Source: Azolla caroliniana (taxonomy: Eukaryota; Polypodiophyta). Taken from it: DNA of 64,000 nucleotides. The notes under the pieces were generated by a model. The model was not told the DNA's origin. It did no database searches and saw only the letters and a program-made list of their open reading frames with translations. Where the stretch lies: the NCBI GenBank assembly GCA_043228905.1, contig JBHGNT010000022.1:7316001-7380000 (forward strand), in the 5' to 3' direction. Of the stretch, positions 21,675-31,605 are shown piece after piece (the stretch's first letter is position 1; every line of letters starts with the position of its first letter). A program made the translations under genes and the position numbers.

Positions 21675-22424
21675 CTGAGGTACATCAAGAAGATGAATGG
21701 GATGCTCCTCGTACTGATTTCTTCCAACACGTTTCCTGCATAAATCCTTTTTATTGGGTGAAACCCTACTCTCATTAGTCCAAAACATTGTGATTACATC
21801 CTTGATTTCAAATGTTATGGGTGTCATTGGCTTACATCTTGTTGTTAGCTTTAGTAGACTAGTTCCTTCACCCGAGGAAATTATACGGTTCATTGTATTG
21901 TACACTGTTTTTCTACTAACACCAATTACCTTAGATAGCTCACTGATGTTTATATCGTCAACATCACTATTAAGTAACATCATTAGACTAGACCTTTTTA
22001 AGACAAGATCATCTTCTGACCTGCTCATGGATACGAAACTATTACGAAGATTATTTACTAAAATAGATGATATGTTTGCATTAAGACCATCACAATCAAC
22101 TAAGTCCTTTATCGATGGATCATTACATATTCCATAAAGTACTACCTTCTTTTCTTCATTGCTGATGTGCTTGGTTTGAACATTGAAATAGTCTACAACC
22201 TTTCTCTCTATGATGGTAGTCGCATTACTTACATTCTCAGCTAAACTATCCTTACCTTTACTGAGTGTGGCTTTCGTATCCTTCAACAATTGACGATGTT
22301 TCCTTTTTTTTTCTGCCCAATAGTTTCGTATGGCTTGTTGTGTCCTGATAACATCATCCCTATCCTTATGATCATTGAGGGGTAATTCTAAACACCCTTC
22401 TTCCCCTTCCATTTGGCTGGACAT
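21675..22424 (-). CDS. T transposase, exon 1 with helix-turn-helix
   Basis: This exon has 250 codons from ATG at 22424 to a donor CAG/GTATTT at 21675/21674, without stops. The N-terminus is acidic, followed by a basic helical region (YWAEKKRKHRQLLKD). A helix-turn-helix-like segment, ELSKVIGVSRKTVYNTM, lies at residues 162-178 and probably recognises T ends or the palindromes. The exon ends in phase 0 and exon 2 starts in phase 0, giving a protein of about 863 residues. A second in-frame methionine is at residue 5. This exon is the best-preserved T coding segment. The DNA-binding role is inferred from the HTH pattern only. Confidence 0.7.
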
Positions 22425-22744
22425 GTTAAAACCCTAAATTTCCAGAAAAAAAAACAAGTATTAAAGATGGCTAGGGGCAACAACAATACACAAAAATATT
22501 CCACAATACACAAGATTAGACACAACAATACACAAGATAATCAATAGACAAAAAAGTTATTGCAATCCAAGACCGAACAGTAGAGGATTTCACTCTGTTG
22601 GATCGAACAGTTGAGGAGGCGATCCAAGACCGACCAATGGCAACAACTGAGTGTAGAATGTTGCCGTTGGATGAGTGAACTCCGTCAAATCGAAATGTTG
22701 AAGCAATCCGGGACTGGATAGTAGCGTCAACTGAGTATAGAATG
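22425..22744 (-). promoter_or_regulatory. Upstream region of the T transposase gene
   Basis: This 320-bp stretch precedes the transposase ATG on the minus strand. It has A-rich runs and begins the diverged edge of the neighbouring tandem repeat (GTTGGATCGAAC, GATCCAAGACCGA wording). No clear TATA box was identified. A promoter is expected here by position only. Confidence 0.3.
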
Positions 22745-23335
22745 ATGGCAATGGAGGAGAGAACCCCGTCAGATTGAATAGTTACCGATGATGCTTGGAA
22801 CGCACATAGAAGGCACTTGAGAGTAGAGTGGCACAGAGAAGAGAACCCCGTCAGATTGAACAGTTACCAATGATGCTTGAAACGCACAGTAGCGGCCCCT
22901 GAGTGAGAGTGGAAAAGAGAAGAGAACCCCGTCAGATTGAATAGCTCTTTGATGATGCTTGGAACGCACAGTAGCGGCCCCTTAGTGTAGAGGGGCAAAG
23001 AGAAGAGAACCCCGTCAGATTGAACAGCTCTTTGATGATGCTTGGAACGCACAGCAGCGGCCCCTGAGTGTAGAGTGGCACAGAGAAGAGAACCCCGTCA
23101 GATTGAACAGCTCTTTGATGATGCTTGGAACGCACAGTAGTGGCCCTTGAGTGTAGAGTGGCACAGAGAAGAGAACCCTGTCAGATTGAACAGCTCTTTG
23201 ATGATGCTTGGAATGCACAGTAGTGGCCCCTAAGTGTAGAGTGTCACAGAGAAGAGAACCCCGTCAGATTGAGCAGCTCTTTGATGATGCTTGGAACGCA
23301 CAGTAGCGGCCCCTCAGTGTAGAGTGGCGGTAGGT
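22745..23335 (-). repeat. Tandem repeat of about 83 bp in right T
   Basis: About seven units share AGAGAAGAGAACCCCGTCAG, then GATGATGCTTGGAACGCACA and a GGCCCCT block, repeating every 82-85 bp. Short translations on the minus strand are products of the repeat, not genes. It lies between the transposase 5' end and the right terminus, so it may act in expression or end recognition. Confidence 0.85.
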
Positions 23336-23657
23336 GGACTCGATAGGGTTTAGCAACAGTGGTAGCAACTAACCCACAGTACTCAACTAGAGATGGCCTA
23401 CGTGATGTGGCAAAGGATCATGCATAATGGACCTAGGAATTCGATATATAATTCATGGTACACATTTATGGTGCACACATCAATTTATGTTGCACATTTA
23501 TGGCACTCATTTACATATGTAATTAAAACACTCTAGTATTTTCAATGGTAGTTTTTTGCATACTGAATTGCTTAATGATGGCTTTTTACTAAAATGACTA
23601 TTTATCAATGGTAGCTTTTTGCATAGCTAATTAGCTATGTCAAGGACATAGCTAATT
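23336..23657. other. Right subterminal region of T
   Basis: AT-rich sequence with no ORF. Palindrome copies near 23624-23637 and 23648-23657 mirror those next to the left end. Confidence 0.4.
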
Positions 23658-23681
23658 GTTTCCACTCACATGCTTTCACCC
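23658..23681 (-). repeat. Right terminal inverted repeat of T
   Basis: It ends CATGCTTTCACCC and pairs with 12879-12902 (22 of 24). The AAT duplication follows at 23682-23684. Confidence 0.93.
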
Positions 23682-23684
23682 AAT

Positions 23685-25538
23685 ACCCTGGGAATCCAGG
23701 AATGGGAGCCTTGCCTGTTTTGGCTCCGGATGGCGAATACAAGTTCGGTAAGACCTACCGGTTTGATACGGGATTTAGACGTAACTATCGGAGGACACGC
23801 ATTCCACATTTCGGCGGTGGTTCTCTAGCTCAATGCGCAAGGGGCTTACCCGTTGTTGCTGGGTCGGCCATGGCTAAAAACAACGCATATCAAACAAAAC
23901 TGGCGGAAAAACATGATTACCTTCCGGCGTGGAAAGGCTAAAGTAAGGGTACCTACCCACCCTTGATCGAGTACCGGCAAGGAGCTGACACCACTATATG
24001 CGGAAGGTGTAAACATGCTCGAGGGGCTTGCTAATGAAGAGGTCGACCAATACTTAGAAGAAAACCCAAAAATTGTACCCCTATTTGAAATCGATGTGGC
24101 AGAAGCAGTGTCACCATATATAATGCAATCGGATGATGCCAGCGAGGAACCGGATAAGGAAGCTATCAAAGAATTACGGCAAGCACAAGAAGCTCTGGAG
24201 AGGGAGATGGCGGTATCCCAATGCGTGGAAGCATCCTAGTTAGAGGAAGTGAACTTAGGAACCGGAAAGGACGCAAGACCGGTTCATATTGCTAAGAAAA
24301 TGTCACCAGACAACAAGATGGGATGTATTCACCTAGTCCTATGAAGACATGTGGGGGCTGGATCCTCAGTTGTACCAACACCATATACATCTCAATAAGG
24401 ATGCCAAACCGGTAGCACAACAGCGTTACCGGATGAACCCTAACTATGCGGCAAAGGTCAAAGAGGAAATTGACAAGTTGTTACAGGTCGGTTTTATCCG
24501 ACCAGTGAAAAAACCTACATGGTTAAGTCCCATAGTCGTCGTGCCAAAAAAGAAAGGTAAGATCCGGGTGTGTGTCGACTACCAGAAACTCAATGCGGCA
24601 ACAGTGACCGATGCCTTTCCACTTCCATTTACGGATAGAGTGCTAGACGCGGTAGCCAATCATGAAGTGTATAACTTCCTAGATGGTTTCAACGGCTACA
24701 ATCAAATAAGGATGCACCCCAACGACCAAGACAAGACGTCGTTCGTCACCGAATGGGGAGTCTTCATTGCAGTGATAATGATGTTCGGGCTCAAGACCGC
24801 GCCGGCGACCTTCCAACAAATATTCATGGAAGTATTTGGCGAGTTCATCCCAGCATTCATGCAGGTATTCTTGGATGACTTCGTCGTGTATAGCCAAGAA
24901 GGAGAACATCTCCAACACCTCCGGCTATGTCTTCAAAAATGCAGGAGTTATCGGTTAAGCCTGAATCCAGCAAAGTGTGTGTTCGAAGTAACAAGCGGTG
25001 CATTGTTGGGCCATATCGTCAGCAAGGACGGGATCGCAATAGACCCCGATAAGGTCAAAGAAATCTTAGAAGCACTGACACCATCCATGGCCAAATCTTT
25101 GAGTCGGTTTCTAGGGCAAATCTGGTTGCATAGCCGAATGCTCCTGTATTTGGCCGATCTTGCAACACCGTTGCATGCCGCGGTTCACCGAACACCGTTT
25201 CAATGGACAAATACGGAGGATAAGACTTACCGGGCACTGAAAGTACTGTTGTCACAAGCGCCGATGGTGCAACCACCGGACTGGTCAAAAGAGTTCCACG
25301 TGTTCGTCGATGCGTCCAACATAGTAATCGGCAGCGCACTAATGTAACTGACTAAACCGAAATGGTACCGACCGGTTTATTATGCTAGTTGGAAGCTATC
25401 CCAGGAGGAACAAAATTATTCAACAACGGAAAGAGAAGCCTTAGGGATGATTTACAGTGTTACCAAGTTCAGACACTATTTATTGGGAAGGAAATTTTTC
25501 ATTTCATGTCGACCACTCAGCGCTATTATACTTGGTCT
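23685..25538 (+). pseudogene. Gypsy C protease end, RT and RNase H (disrupted)
   Basis: Directly after T the C frame resumes with EWEPCLFWLRMANTSSVRP, matching G. Stops and small frameshifts break the protease-RT linker. A 332-codon stretch, 24349-25347, holds most of RT: RYRMNPNYAAKVKEEIDKL, VDYQKLNAATVTDAFPLPF and the catalytic VFLDDFVVYS, then HVFVDASNIVIGS of RNase H, ending at TAA 25345-25347. Sequence to 25538 continues RNase H ([20 protein letters not shown]) until copia E enters at GGTCT. It would copy C RNA into DNA if intact. Confidence 0.88.
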
Positions 25539-25976
25539 TGTTGAGCGGAAAGCTCAACCGGAGCCGGATCGGCTGAATAAGCCGGAGCCGGTAAGAGAGA
25601 CGGATCGGACGAAACAGATCGGTATGACGGTGAGCAACCGAACCGACAAGCAGTGGAGGCCAGGTGCAACCCGTAACCGGCAGCCCAATCGGAAGCCTAG
25701 TATAGGATAGACTACTAGGAAGCTATAGTCTCGTAGTAAGTGTCAGATGCTCGTGTGAGCATTGAAATACATGGTACTTCTGTCAGTCCCAAGAGGACTT
25801 GTATAAATAGTGCTATTTAGCACAGTGTGTATTTGAGTCTGGAAATAATTTTGAAATTGTGTTCTGCTCTCTCTGTCTCTCTCTCTCTGTCTCTCTCTCT
25901 CTGTCTCTCTCTCTCTGTCTCTGTGTGTTGTTCTCTGTTTTACTGTTTTACGCTTCCGCAAACACTCACGTTCACA
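25539..25976 (+). repeat. 5' LTR of copia E
   Basis: The LTR is 438 bp, TG...CA, with TATAAATAG at about 25802 and a CT microsatellite at 25867-25922. It is longer than the 3' copy mainly because of that microsatellite. Confidence 0.93.
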
Positions 25977-25989
25977 TGGTATCAGAGCG
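25977..25989 (+). other. Primer binding site of copia E
   Basis: TGGTATCAGAGCG matches the 3' end complement of plant initiator tRNA-Met, the usual copia primer. Confidence 0.85.
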
Positions 25990-26070
25990 CGAGGGTTGAG
26001 AACCTCTGCTGCAGACATTTACTCTTGAGAAGAAAACCCTAACAGGTCGAAAACAGACACAGTAGAAGAC

Positions 26071-29000
26071 ATGGATAGAGGCATGGCTACGTCGCTCCCG
26101 GTGGAGAAGCTCGACAGGAGCAACTACGCATCCTGGTCTTACAAGATGCACCAGTGCCTGCTTGGACACGAGTACTGGAGTTATGTCGAAGGAGCGAATG
26201 ATGCAGCGCCCGACTCGGCACACAAGGACTTCCCGGTATGGGAACAGGCGGCAAGCAGGGTGATGTACTGCTTCGCGTCCAGTGTCGGCGATCAGCTGCT
26301 CAACCACATCCGTGACGCCAAGACACCGAAGGATGCTTGGGGGAACCTGAAAAAGGTTTTCGCCGCAAGCACCACTGCCCGGAAGCTGCACCTCAGACAG
26401 GAGTTGAGCAATGTTCGACAGAAGAACATGTCTGTGGCAGACTACACTGGCCGGATAAAGGAGATCTGCGATTCGCTCGCCTCTATCAATGTTACCATAG
26501 AGGAAGACGAGATGGTGCAGGTATGTCTCGGAGGCTTGGCGTCCAAGTTCGGAGCGTTCCGGACTACGGTGTGTACAACGGAGAATACACCCTCACTCTT
26601 CAACTTACAGTCCATGCTGCTTGTAGAGGAGAACCACGCCGGTGCATCTACCAGTGCATCCCCGGACAGCCGAATGTTGTACACGGGAACGGATCGGCTC
26701 CGTGGGCGTGGTGGAAGAGGTGGGTCAGCACGCAATGGAGGCGGCCGGCAAGAGCAGGAACGGAGGCACTATGAACGTGCCGACAGCAGTTCCGGAACTT
26801 CCACAAGCAGGGGGAGTCAAGGCGGTGTTGGAGGCCGGCAAGACAAATCCGCTACGGAATGCTGGTATTGTGGCAAAAAAGGCCACAAGGAAAGCGAGTG
26901 CTGGAGAAAGCGTGCCGATTCGGACAAATCCGGATCCGGCAAGACCGGTATGGATGGCCAGCAAAACTCGCACTACGCAAACGGATCAGGAGGATCCGGA
27001 ACCAGAGAGGCCGGTAAGGGGCCAGCCTTGGTGATGAATCACAAGGCAAACTCAATGAAGAAGACCACTTCCAAAACGGAGGAAGTGTGGTATGTTGATT
27101 CCGGCGCGTCGAACCACATGACGAGCCACAAAGAGTGGTTCTCCTTTCTGGACAAACCGGATCGACCAGGAGTAGTCGAAACCAGAGACGACACTCCTCA
27201 CCCAATCGTGCACGTCGGAGAAGTCCCTCTAAGCCACGTCAGACAGAAAGGGAAGCTGATGAACGTATTACACGTTCCGACAATCACGAAGAACCTGGTG
27301 TCCGTCGGTCATATTGTCGACCAGGGGATGCAGGTGCGGTTTACGCACCTCGGGTGCTTCATTAAGGATGAGGGTGTTCCGACAATCACGAAGAACCTGG
27401 TGTCCGTCGGTCATATTGTCGACCAGGGGATGCAGGTGCGGTTTACGCACCTCGGGTGCTTCATTAAGGATGAGGGCGAAGTCATTGCGCAAGGGCGCAG
27501 AGACGGGAGGATGTTTATCCTCAACAGCAACGACTTTGGCACCGCTCTGTTCGCGAAACGACAGAAGGTCGAGTCGGACATCGACCTGTGGCACAAGCGG
27601 ATAGGCCACGTCAACTACCGGAGGCTTCAAGACCTGCAAACGAAACAAGTCGTTTTTGGTTTGCCGAAGTTCAGCGGCCAGAGAGCCGAAATTTGTGAAG
27701 CCTGCCAACTTGGGAAGCAACACCGGCTTCCATTCCCCACCGAACGGAACCGGAGCCGTAACAAGCTCGATCTCATCCACTCAGATGTGTGGGGACCGGC
27801 ACAAAGTGTAAGCCTTGGCGGGAGCCGATACTTCGTCTCCTTCATCGACGACTATACTCGACATACTTGGATCTACCTCATTGAGCGGAAGAGTGAAGTC
27901 TTCGACTGTTTCCAGAGCCTCCAGAAGATGGTGGAACGGGAATCGGAGAGGAAGATCAAATGCCTTCGGTCGGATGGCGGAAAGGAATATTTTTCCGGCC
28001 AATTCACTAGTTATCTGCAGCAGAAGGGAATTCGGCAAGAGTTTAGCTGCAGATACACACCGGAGCAAAACGGTGTGGCCGAAAGGAAGAACCGGACACT
28101 CGTCGAAGTGGTAAGGGCAATGCTGGAGGAGAAGAGCATGCCCCGGTTCTACTGGGCGGAGGCGGTCCGGACGGCCGTCTACATACCACACCGCATTGGT
28201 GACAAGGTGTCAGCTCATGAGCTGTATTTCGGGCACAAGCCGAACTTAAGACACCTTCGGATATTCGGCAGCATAGCGTATGTGCATGTGCCGGATCAGA
28301 AGCGGAGAAAGCTGGATGCAAAATCGGAAAAATGCATCCTAGTCGGCTATGCTCAAGAGCAAAAGGGGTATAAGTGCTATAACCCCCGGACGAAGGAAGC
28401 CCGAGTTAGCCGGGATGTCGAGTTCGATGAATCGGCATCTTGGTACTCCGTATCAACTCCGACTTCCAATCCCGACCCAATGTCGGAAGATCAGGCCAGT
28501 GAACCTGAATCAGCCCTGGCAGAGGATGATGAAGCCGGGACTCAAGATGAGAGTCTGGAATCGTTACGGTTGAGTGGACCGAACGAGCGACTGAGTCGGT
28601 TGGACCAGTCGAATGAAGAGACGGCAAGTGGTGGAGACTCTGCCGTGCTCTCCCCGCGCAAGGAACCGAGGAAACGGTTCACGCGCAAAGAGAAGGGGAA
28701 GAGGAAGATGCCGGAATTCGAAACCGGCAATGATGAGTCGGATCGGTGTGTATCCGACTCCGGAAAGGAGAAAGGCGGATCTTCGGCAACGAAGACCAAA
28801 CTGGCCAAGAAGGGCCTCAAATCAGGTGACGGTGCGTTGCGCCGATCAACCCGCCAGAAGGATCCCGTCAAACGGTGCGGGTACAATGAATACATGGCGC
28901 ATCATTATGCGTACATGACTAAGGTGACAGAAGTGCGTGAGCCGGAGAGCTACGCAGAAGCGGCAAAGGACGCAAATTGGCGTGCTATTATGGACGAAGA

Positions 29001-30321
29001 AATGCGGGCACTCGATGCCAACGAAACTTGGGACCTAGTTGATCCTCCCCGTCACTGTAAACCGATCGGATGCAAGTGGGTGTACAAGGTCAAGTACAAC
29101 GCCGACGGTTCTGTTAACTGGTACAAAGCCCGGTTAGTGGCGAAGGGATACGCGCAGACCCACGGAATCGACTACGACGAGACCTTTGCTCCTGTGGCGA
29201 AGATGACGACGGTTCGTGTGGTACTGGCGGTTGCTGCGGCAAGGGGGTGGCATCTTCACCAGATGGATGTGAAGAATGCCTTCCTTCAAGTAGAGCTTGA
29301 AGAAGAAGTCTTCATGACTCAACCCCTCGGATTTCAATCGGAGATGAACACGTCGGCGGTATGCCGACTGAAGAAGTCGCTTTACGGCTTGATGCAAGCC
29401 CCCCGAGCTTGGAACGCGAAGATCACGCACCGGTTGCGTAAGCTGGGGTTTGCTGTCTCTAAGTCGGACTCTTCGTTGTTCATCCAGCAAGGCTCTGACG
29501 GTCCGGTATGTATACTCTTGTATGTGGATGATTTAGTCATCACCGGACCGGGTCTTCCCGAAATCAACTGCGTCAAGTCCCAGTTGTCGGACGCATTCGA
29601 AATGAAGGACCTGGGGGACCTTCATTATTTTCTTGGGATCGAAGTGATCCAGACCCCTGACGGCATATTGCTCTCACAACGACATTACGTGTTGAATATG
29701 TTGTATAATTTCGGCATGACTGATTGCCGACCTGTCTCCACACCCCTGGACCGGAACCAGAAGCTTCGTCCCAACTCCGGACCGGCCTGCAATGAGAAAC
29801 GGTTCCGACAGGTTGTCGGAAGCCTGATCTACTTAACCATCACCAGACCCGACATCAGCTATCCGGTCGGCATGGTAAGTCAGTTCATGCAGCAGCCAAC
29901 CGTGGAGCACCTTCAGTGCGCGCAACGAATATTATGGTATGTCAGCGGCACTAAGGACCGGGGACTGCTATACCGACGAGGTCTACCCGAAGAGCTTGTC
30001 GGTTACACAGATGCTGACTGGGCCGGCGATGCGTCTGATCGCCGCTCCACTTCCAGATACATATTCTCCATAGGTAGCACGGCCGTTGCGTGGAGCAGCA
30101 AGAAGCAGCCCACAGTGGCTTTGTCAAGCACTGAGGCTGAGTACCGGCCCGCTACTGTTGCCACTTGTGAAGCCATCTGGCTTCGGCGACTGCTGCGAGA
30201 CTTGCGGATCGAGGTACCGAGCCCGATCCCGATTTACTGCGATAACATGAGCTGCCTGTGTTCCATGCTCGCACAAAGCACATCGAGGTGCACTACCACT
30301 TCGTGCGTGAGCGGGTCCTGA
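26071..30321 (+). CDS. Copia E gag-pol polyprotein
   Basis: The ORF has 1416 codons from ATG 26071. Order: UBN2-type gag (LDRSNYASWSYKMHQCLLG), CCHC knuckle CWYCGKKGHKESEC, retropepsin VWYVDSGASNHMTS, integrase with H..H..C..C (HKRIGHVNYRRL ... CEACQLGKQH) and catalytic DLIHSDVWGP, SFIDDYTRHTW and YTPEQNGVAERKNR, RT with CKWVYKVK and YVDD (29521-29532), then RNase H (GYTDADWAGDASDRRS). A frameshift at about 30255-30265 near the end of RNase H sends the frame to a premature stop; the correct continuation (RTKHIEVHYHFVRERV) is in the frame of 30258-30725. A 102-bp tandem duplication lies after the protease. Everything else is open, so E was recently functional. Confidence 0.93.
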   Translation: MDRGMATSLPVEKLDRSNYASWSYKMHQCLLGHEYWSYVEGANDAAPDSAHKDFPVWEQAASRVMYCFASSVGDQLLNHIRDAKTPKDAWGNLKKVFAASTTARKLHLRQELSNVRQKNMSVADYTGRIKEICDSLASINVTIEEDEMVQVCLGGLASKFGAFRTTVCTTENTPSLFNLQSMLLVEENHAGASTSASPDSRMLYTGTDRLRGRGGRGGSARNGGGRQEQERRHYERADSSSGTSTSRGSQGGVGGRQDKSATECWYCGKKGHKESECWRKRADSDKSGSGKTGMDGQQNSHYANGSGGSGTREAGKGPALVMNHKANSMKKTTSKTEEVWYVDSGASNHMTSHKEWFSFLDKPDRPGVVETRDDTPHPIVHVGEVPLSHVRQKGKLMNVLHVPTITKNLVSVGHIVDQGMQVRFTHLGCFIKDEGVPTITKNLVSVGHIVDQGMQVRFTHLGCFIKDEGEVIAQGRRDGRMFILNSNDFGTALFAKRQKVESDIDLWHKRIGHVNYRRLQDLQTKQVVFGLPKFSGQRAEICEACQLGKQHRLPFPTERNRSRNKLDLIHSDVWGPAQSVSLGGSRYFVSFIDDYTRHTWIYLIERKSEVFDCFQSLQKMVERESERKIKCLRSDGGKEYFSGQFTSYLQQKGIRQEFSCRYTPEQNGVAERKNRTLVEVVRAMLEEKSMPRFYWAEAVRTAVYIPHRIGDKVSAHELYFGHKPNLRHLRIFGSIAYVHVPDQKRRKLDAKSEKCILVGYAQEQKGYKCYNPRTKEARVSRDVEFDESASWYSVSTPTSNPDPMSEDQASEPESALAEDDEAGTQDESLESLRLSGPNERLSRLDQSNEETASGGDSAVLSPRKEPRKRFTRKEKGKRKMPEFETGNDESDRCVSDSGKEKGGSSATKTKLAKKGLKSGDGALRRSTRQKDPVKRCGYNEYMAHHYAYMTKVTEVREPESYAEAAKDANWRAIMDEEMRALDANETWDLVDPPRHCKPIGCKWVYKVKYNADGSVNWYKARLVAKGYAQTHGIDYDETFAPVAKMTTVRVVLAVAAARGWHLHQMDVKNAFLQVELEEEVFMTQPLGFQSEMNTSAVCRLKKSLYGLMQAPRAWNAKITHRLRKLGFAVSKSDSSLFIQQGSDGPVCILLYVDDLVITGPGLPEINCVKSQLSDAFEMKDLGDLHYFLGIEVIQTPDGILLSQRHYVLNMLYNFGMTDCRPVSTPLDRNQKLRPNSGPACNEKRFRQVVGSLIYLTITRPDISYPVGMVSQFMQQPTVEHLQCAQRILWYVSGTKDRGLLYRRGLPEELVGYTDADWAGDASDRRSTSRYIFSIGSTAVAWSSKKQPTVALSSTEAEYRPATVATCEAIWLRRLLRDLRIEVPSPIPIYCDNMSCLCSMLAQSTSRCTTTSCVSGS
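27274..27477 (+). repeat. In-frame 102-bp tandem duplication in copia E
   Basis: 27274-27375 and 27376-27477 are identical except at the last base and duplicate 34 codons (from VPTITKNLVSVGH to CFIKDEG) between protease and integrase. The near-identity indicates a very recent event in this copy. Confidence 0.95.
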
Positions 30322-31196
30322 GCGGTGAGGTTGACCTACGATATGTTCATACGGATCGGCAAGTTGCCGACATCTTCACCAAGCCGCTCGGATCGGACAA
30401 GTTGCAGCACTTTACCGACATGCTTGGTATTCAGCATCTCGACATGCCGCACTTGAGGGGGAGAAGCAAGGGCAAAGTCTCTACCGCAACGGGCAAAGGC
30501 CAAAAAATTGTTGAACCCGTCGGTAAGAGGAGAGCCAGAAGAAGAGGAGACAAGAAGATGAAGGAAGCCGAGTCGACGAAGGAAGTCGACACACCCGAAC
30601 AGGTCGGAGCAAGCGGCTGTGAAGAAGAGTTGTGCACTCAGGAAGAGAAGTGCATGTTGTGCGGAGGTCATCACGACAGTGCTAATCATGATGCGGAGTC
30701 GAATGAAGAATTCGATTTCGGTTAACCGGCTGAAGAAGCCGAGGGAAGCATGGAGAAGTCCAAGACTCGGAAGTGGTCCGATGTGGTGAGAGGCGTGAAG
30801 CCGAAAGTCGAATCGGAGTGTACCAATTCGGACAAGAGCTGGAACGAGTCGGATACAGCTGACTCGGATCAACAGATGGATCCGGATGAGTCGGATCGAC
30901 TGAAGGCCAAGGGGACACGGACACAGCGGCAGTCGATGCCATCGTGGGAGAACCGACGGATAGGCAAGCGCCGGAGTCACAGCAATGTGAGTGCTGAGAT
31001 GGGCCTATTGAGCAGACATGCCGACCGAGAGGGTCGAGGCGCGCAGAACCAAAGGGGTCGCAGCAAACGGGACCGGACCGGACGAGGAGCGCGAGCAAGG
31101 CGGAGTGACGCCAGGAGAAGTCGGTTGGAAGAACGGACTGCCACAGAGGTTGACACTACAACCCCACCTCAGGTTGAGCTTGAGGGGGAGTGTTGA
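30258..31196 (+). pseudogene. Copia E RNase H end and post-pol extension
   Basis: This frame carries the end of RNase H (HIEVHYHFVRERVLSGEV, QVADIFTKPLG) and would normally stop soon after. Instead it continues with a highly charged tail (KRRARRRGDKKMK) and a knuckle-like CMLCGGHHDSANH to TAA at 30723-30725. The same frame then stays open to 31196 through KSKTRKWSDVV and many Arg/Ser/Asp codons, ending at the 3' LTR. About 240 codons therefore lie past the usual copia end. The region could be a nucleic-acid-binding tail or captured gag-like sequence. No envelope features or membrane segments are seen. Confidence 0.6.
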
Positions 31197-31600
31197 GCGG
31201 CAAGCTCAACTGGAGCCGAATCGGCTGAATAAGCCGGAGCCGGTAAGCGAGACGGATCGGACGAAACGGATCGGTATGACGGTGAGCAACCGAACCGGCA
31301 AGCAGTGGAGGCCGGGTGCAACCCGTAACCGGCAGCCCAATCAGAAGCCTAGTATAGGATAGACTACTAGGTAGCTATAGTCTCGTAGTAAGTGTCAGAT
31401 GCTTGTGTGAGCATTGAAGTACATGGTACTTCTGTCAGTCCCAAGAGGACTTGTATAAATAGTGCTACTTAGCAAAGTGTGTATTTGAGTCTGGAAATAA
31501 TTTTGAAATTGTGTTCTGCTCTCTTTGTCTCTCTCTCTCTATCTCTATTTGTTGTTCTCTGTTTTACTGTTTTACGCTTCTGCAAACACTCACGTTCACA
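31191..31600 (+). repeat. 3' LTR of copia E
   Basis: The LTR is 410 bp, colinear with the 5' LTR, preceded by GAGGGGGAG and followed by the GGTCT duplication. Confidence 0.93.
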
Positions 31601-31605
31601 GGTCT

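Larger units (their letters stand above)
12879..23681 (-). mobile_element. DNA transposon T, 10.8 kb, with DDE transposase and cargo genes
   Basis: T is 10,803 bp and lies exactly between two copies of AAT (12876-12878 and 23682-23684) that interrupt one protease codon run of gypsy C; removing T and one AAT restores the frame. Its ends are 24-bp inverted repeats beginning GGGTRAAAGCATG. Plus-strand genes occupy the left half (14037-18399) and a two-exon transposase gene occupies the minus strand of the right half (22424-18747); they converge near 18.4-18.75 kb. Two large arrays of palindromic TAGCTAATTAGCTA sit at 15367-16622 and 20612-21625, with isolated copies near both ends. Several coding stops suggest that this copy is inactive. 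A 3-bp duplication is known for PIF/Harbinger, CACTA and a few rarer superfamilies; the transposase did not let me choose. Confidence 0.88.
25539..31600 (+). mobile_element. Full-length Ty1/copia element E
   Basis: E is 6062 bp between copies of GGTCT (25534-25538 and 31601-31605) that interrupt the RNase H frame of gypsy C. The LTRs (25539-25976 and 31191-31600) start TGTTGAGCGG and end CGTTCACA. The primer site TGGTATCAGAGCG begins at 25977 directly after the LTR, and a polypurine tract TTGAGGGGGAG precedes the 3' LTR. By eye the LTRs differ at about 3-4% of aligned positions plus indels in a CT-rich microsatellite. It encodes one long gag-pol ORF and an unusual extra ORF after pol. Confidence 0.95.

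Noticed and set aside
22769-23218. Small minus-strand ORFs with MRSKHHQR starts
   Set aside because: They repeat every 83 bp with the tandem unit and have no independent support.
26337-26774. Second ORF inside copia E gag
   Set aside because: It is an out-of-frame shadow of the 1416-codon polyprotein with no recognisable domain.
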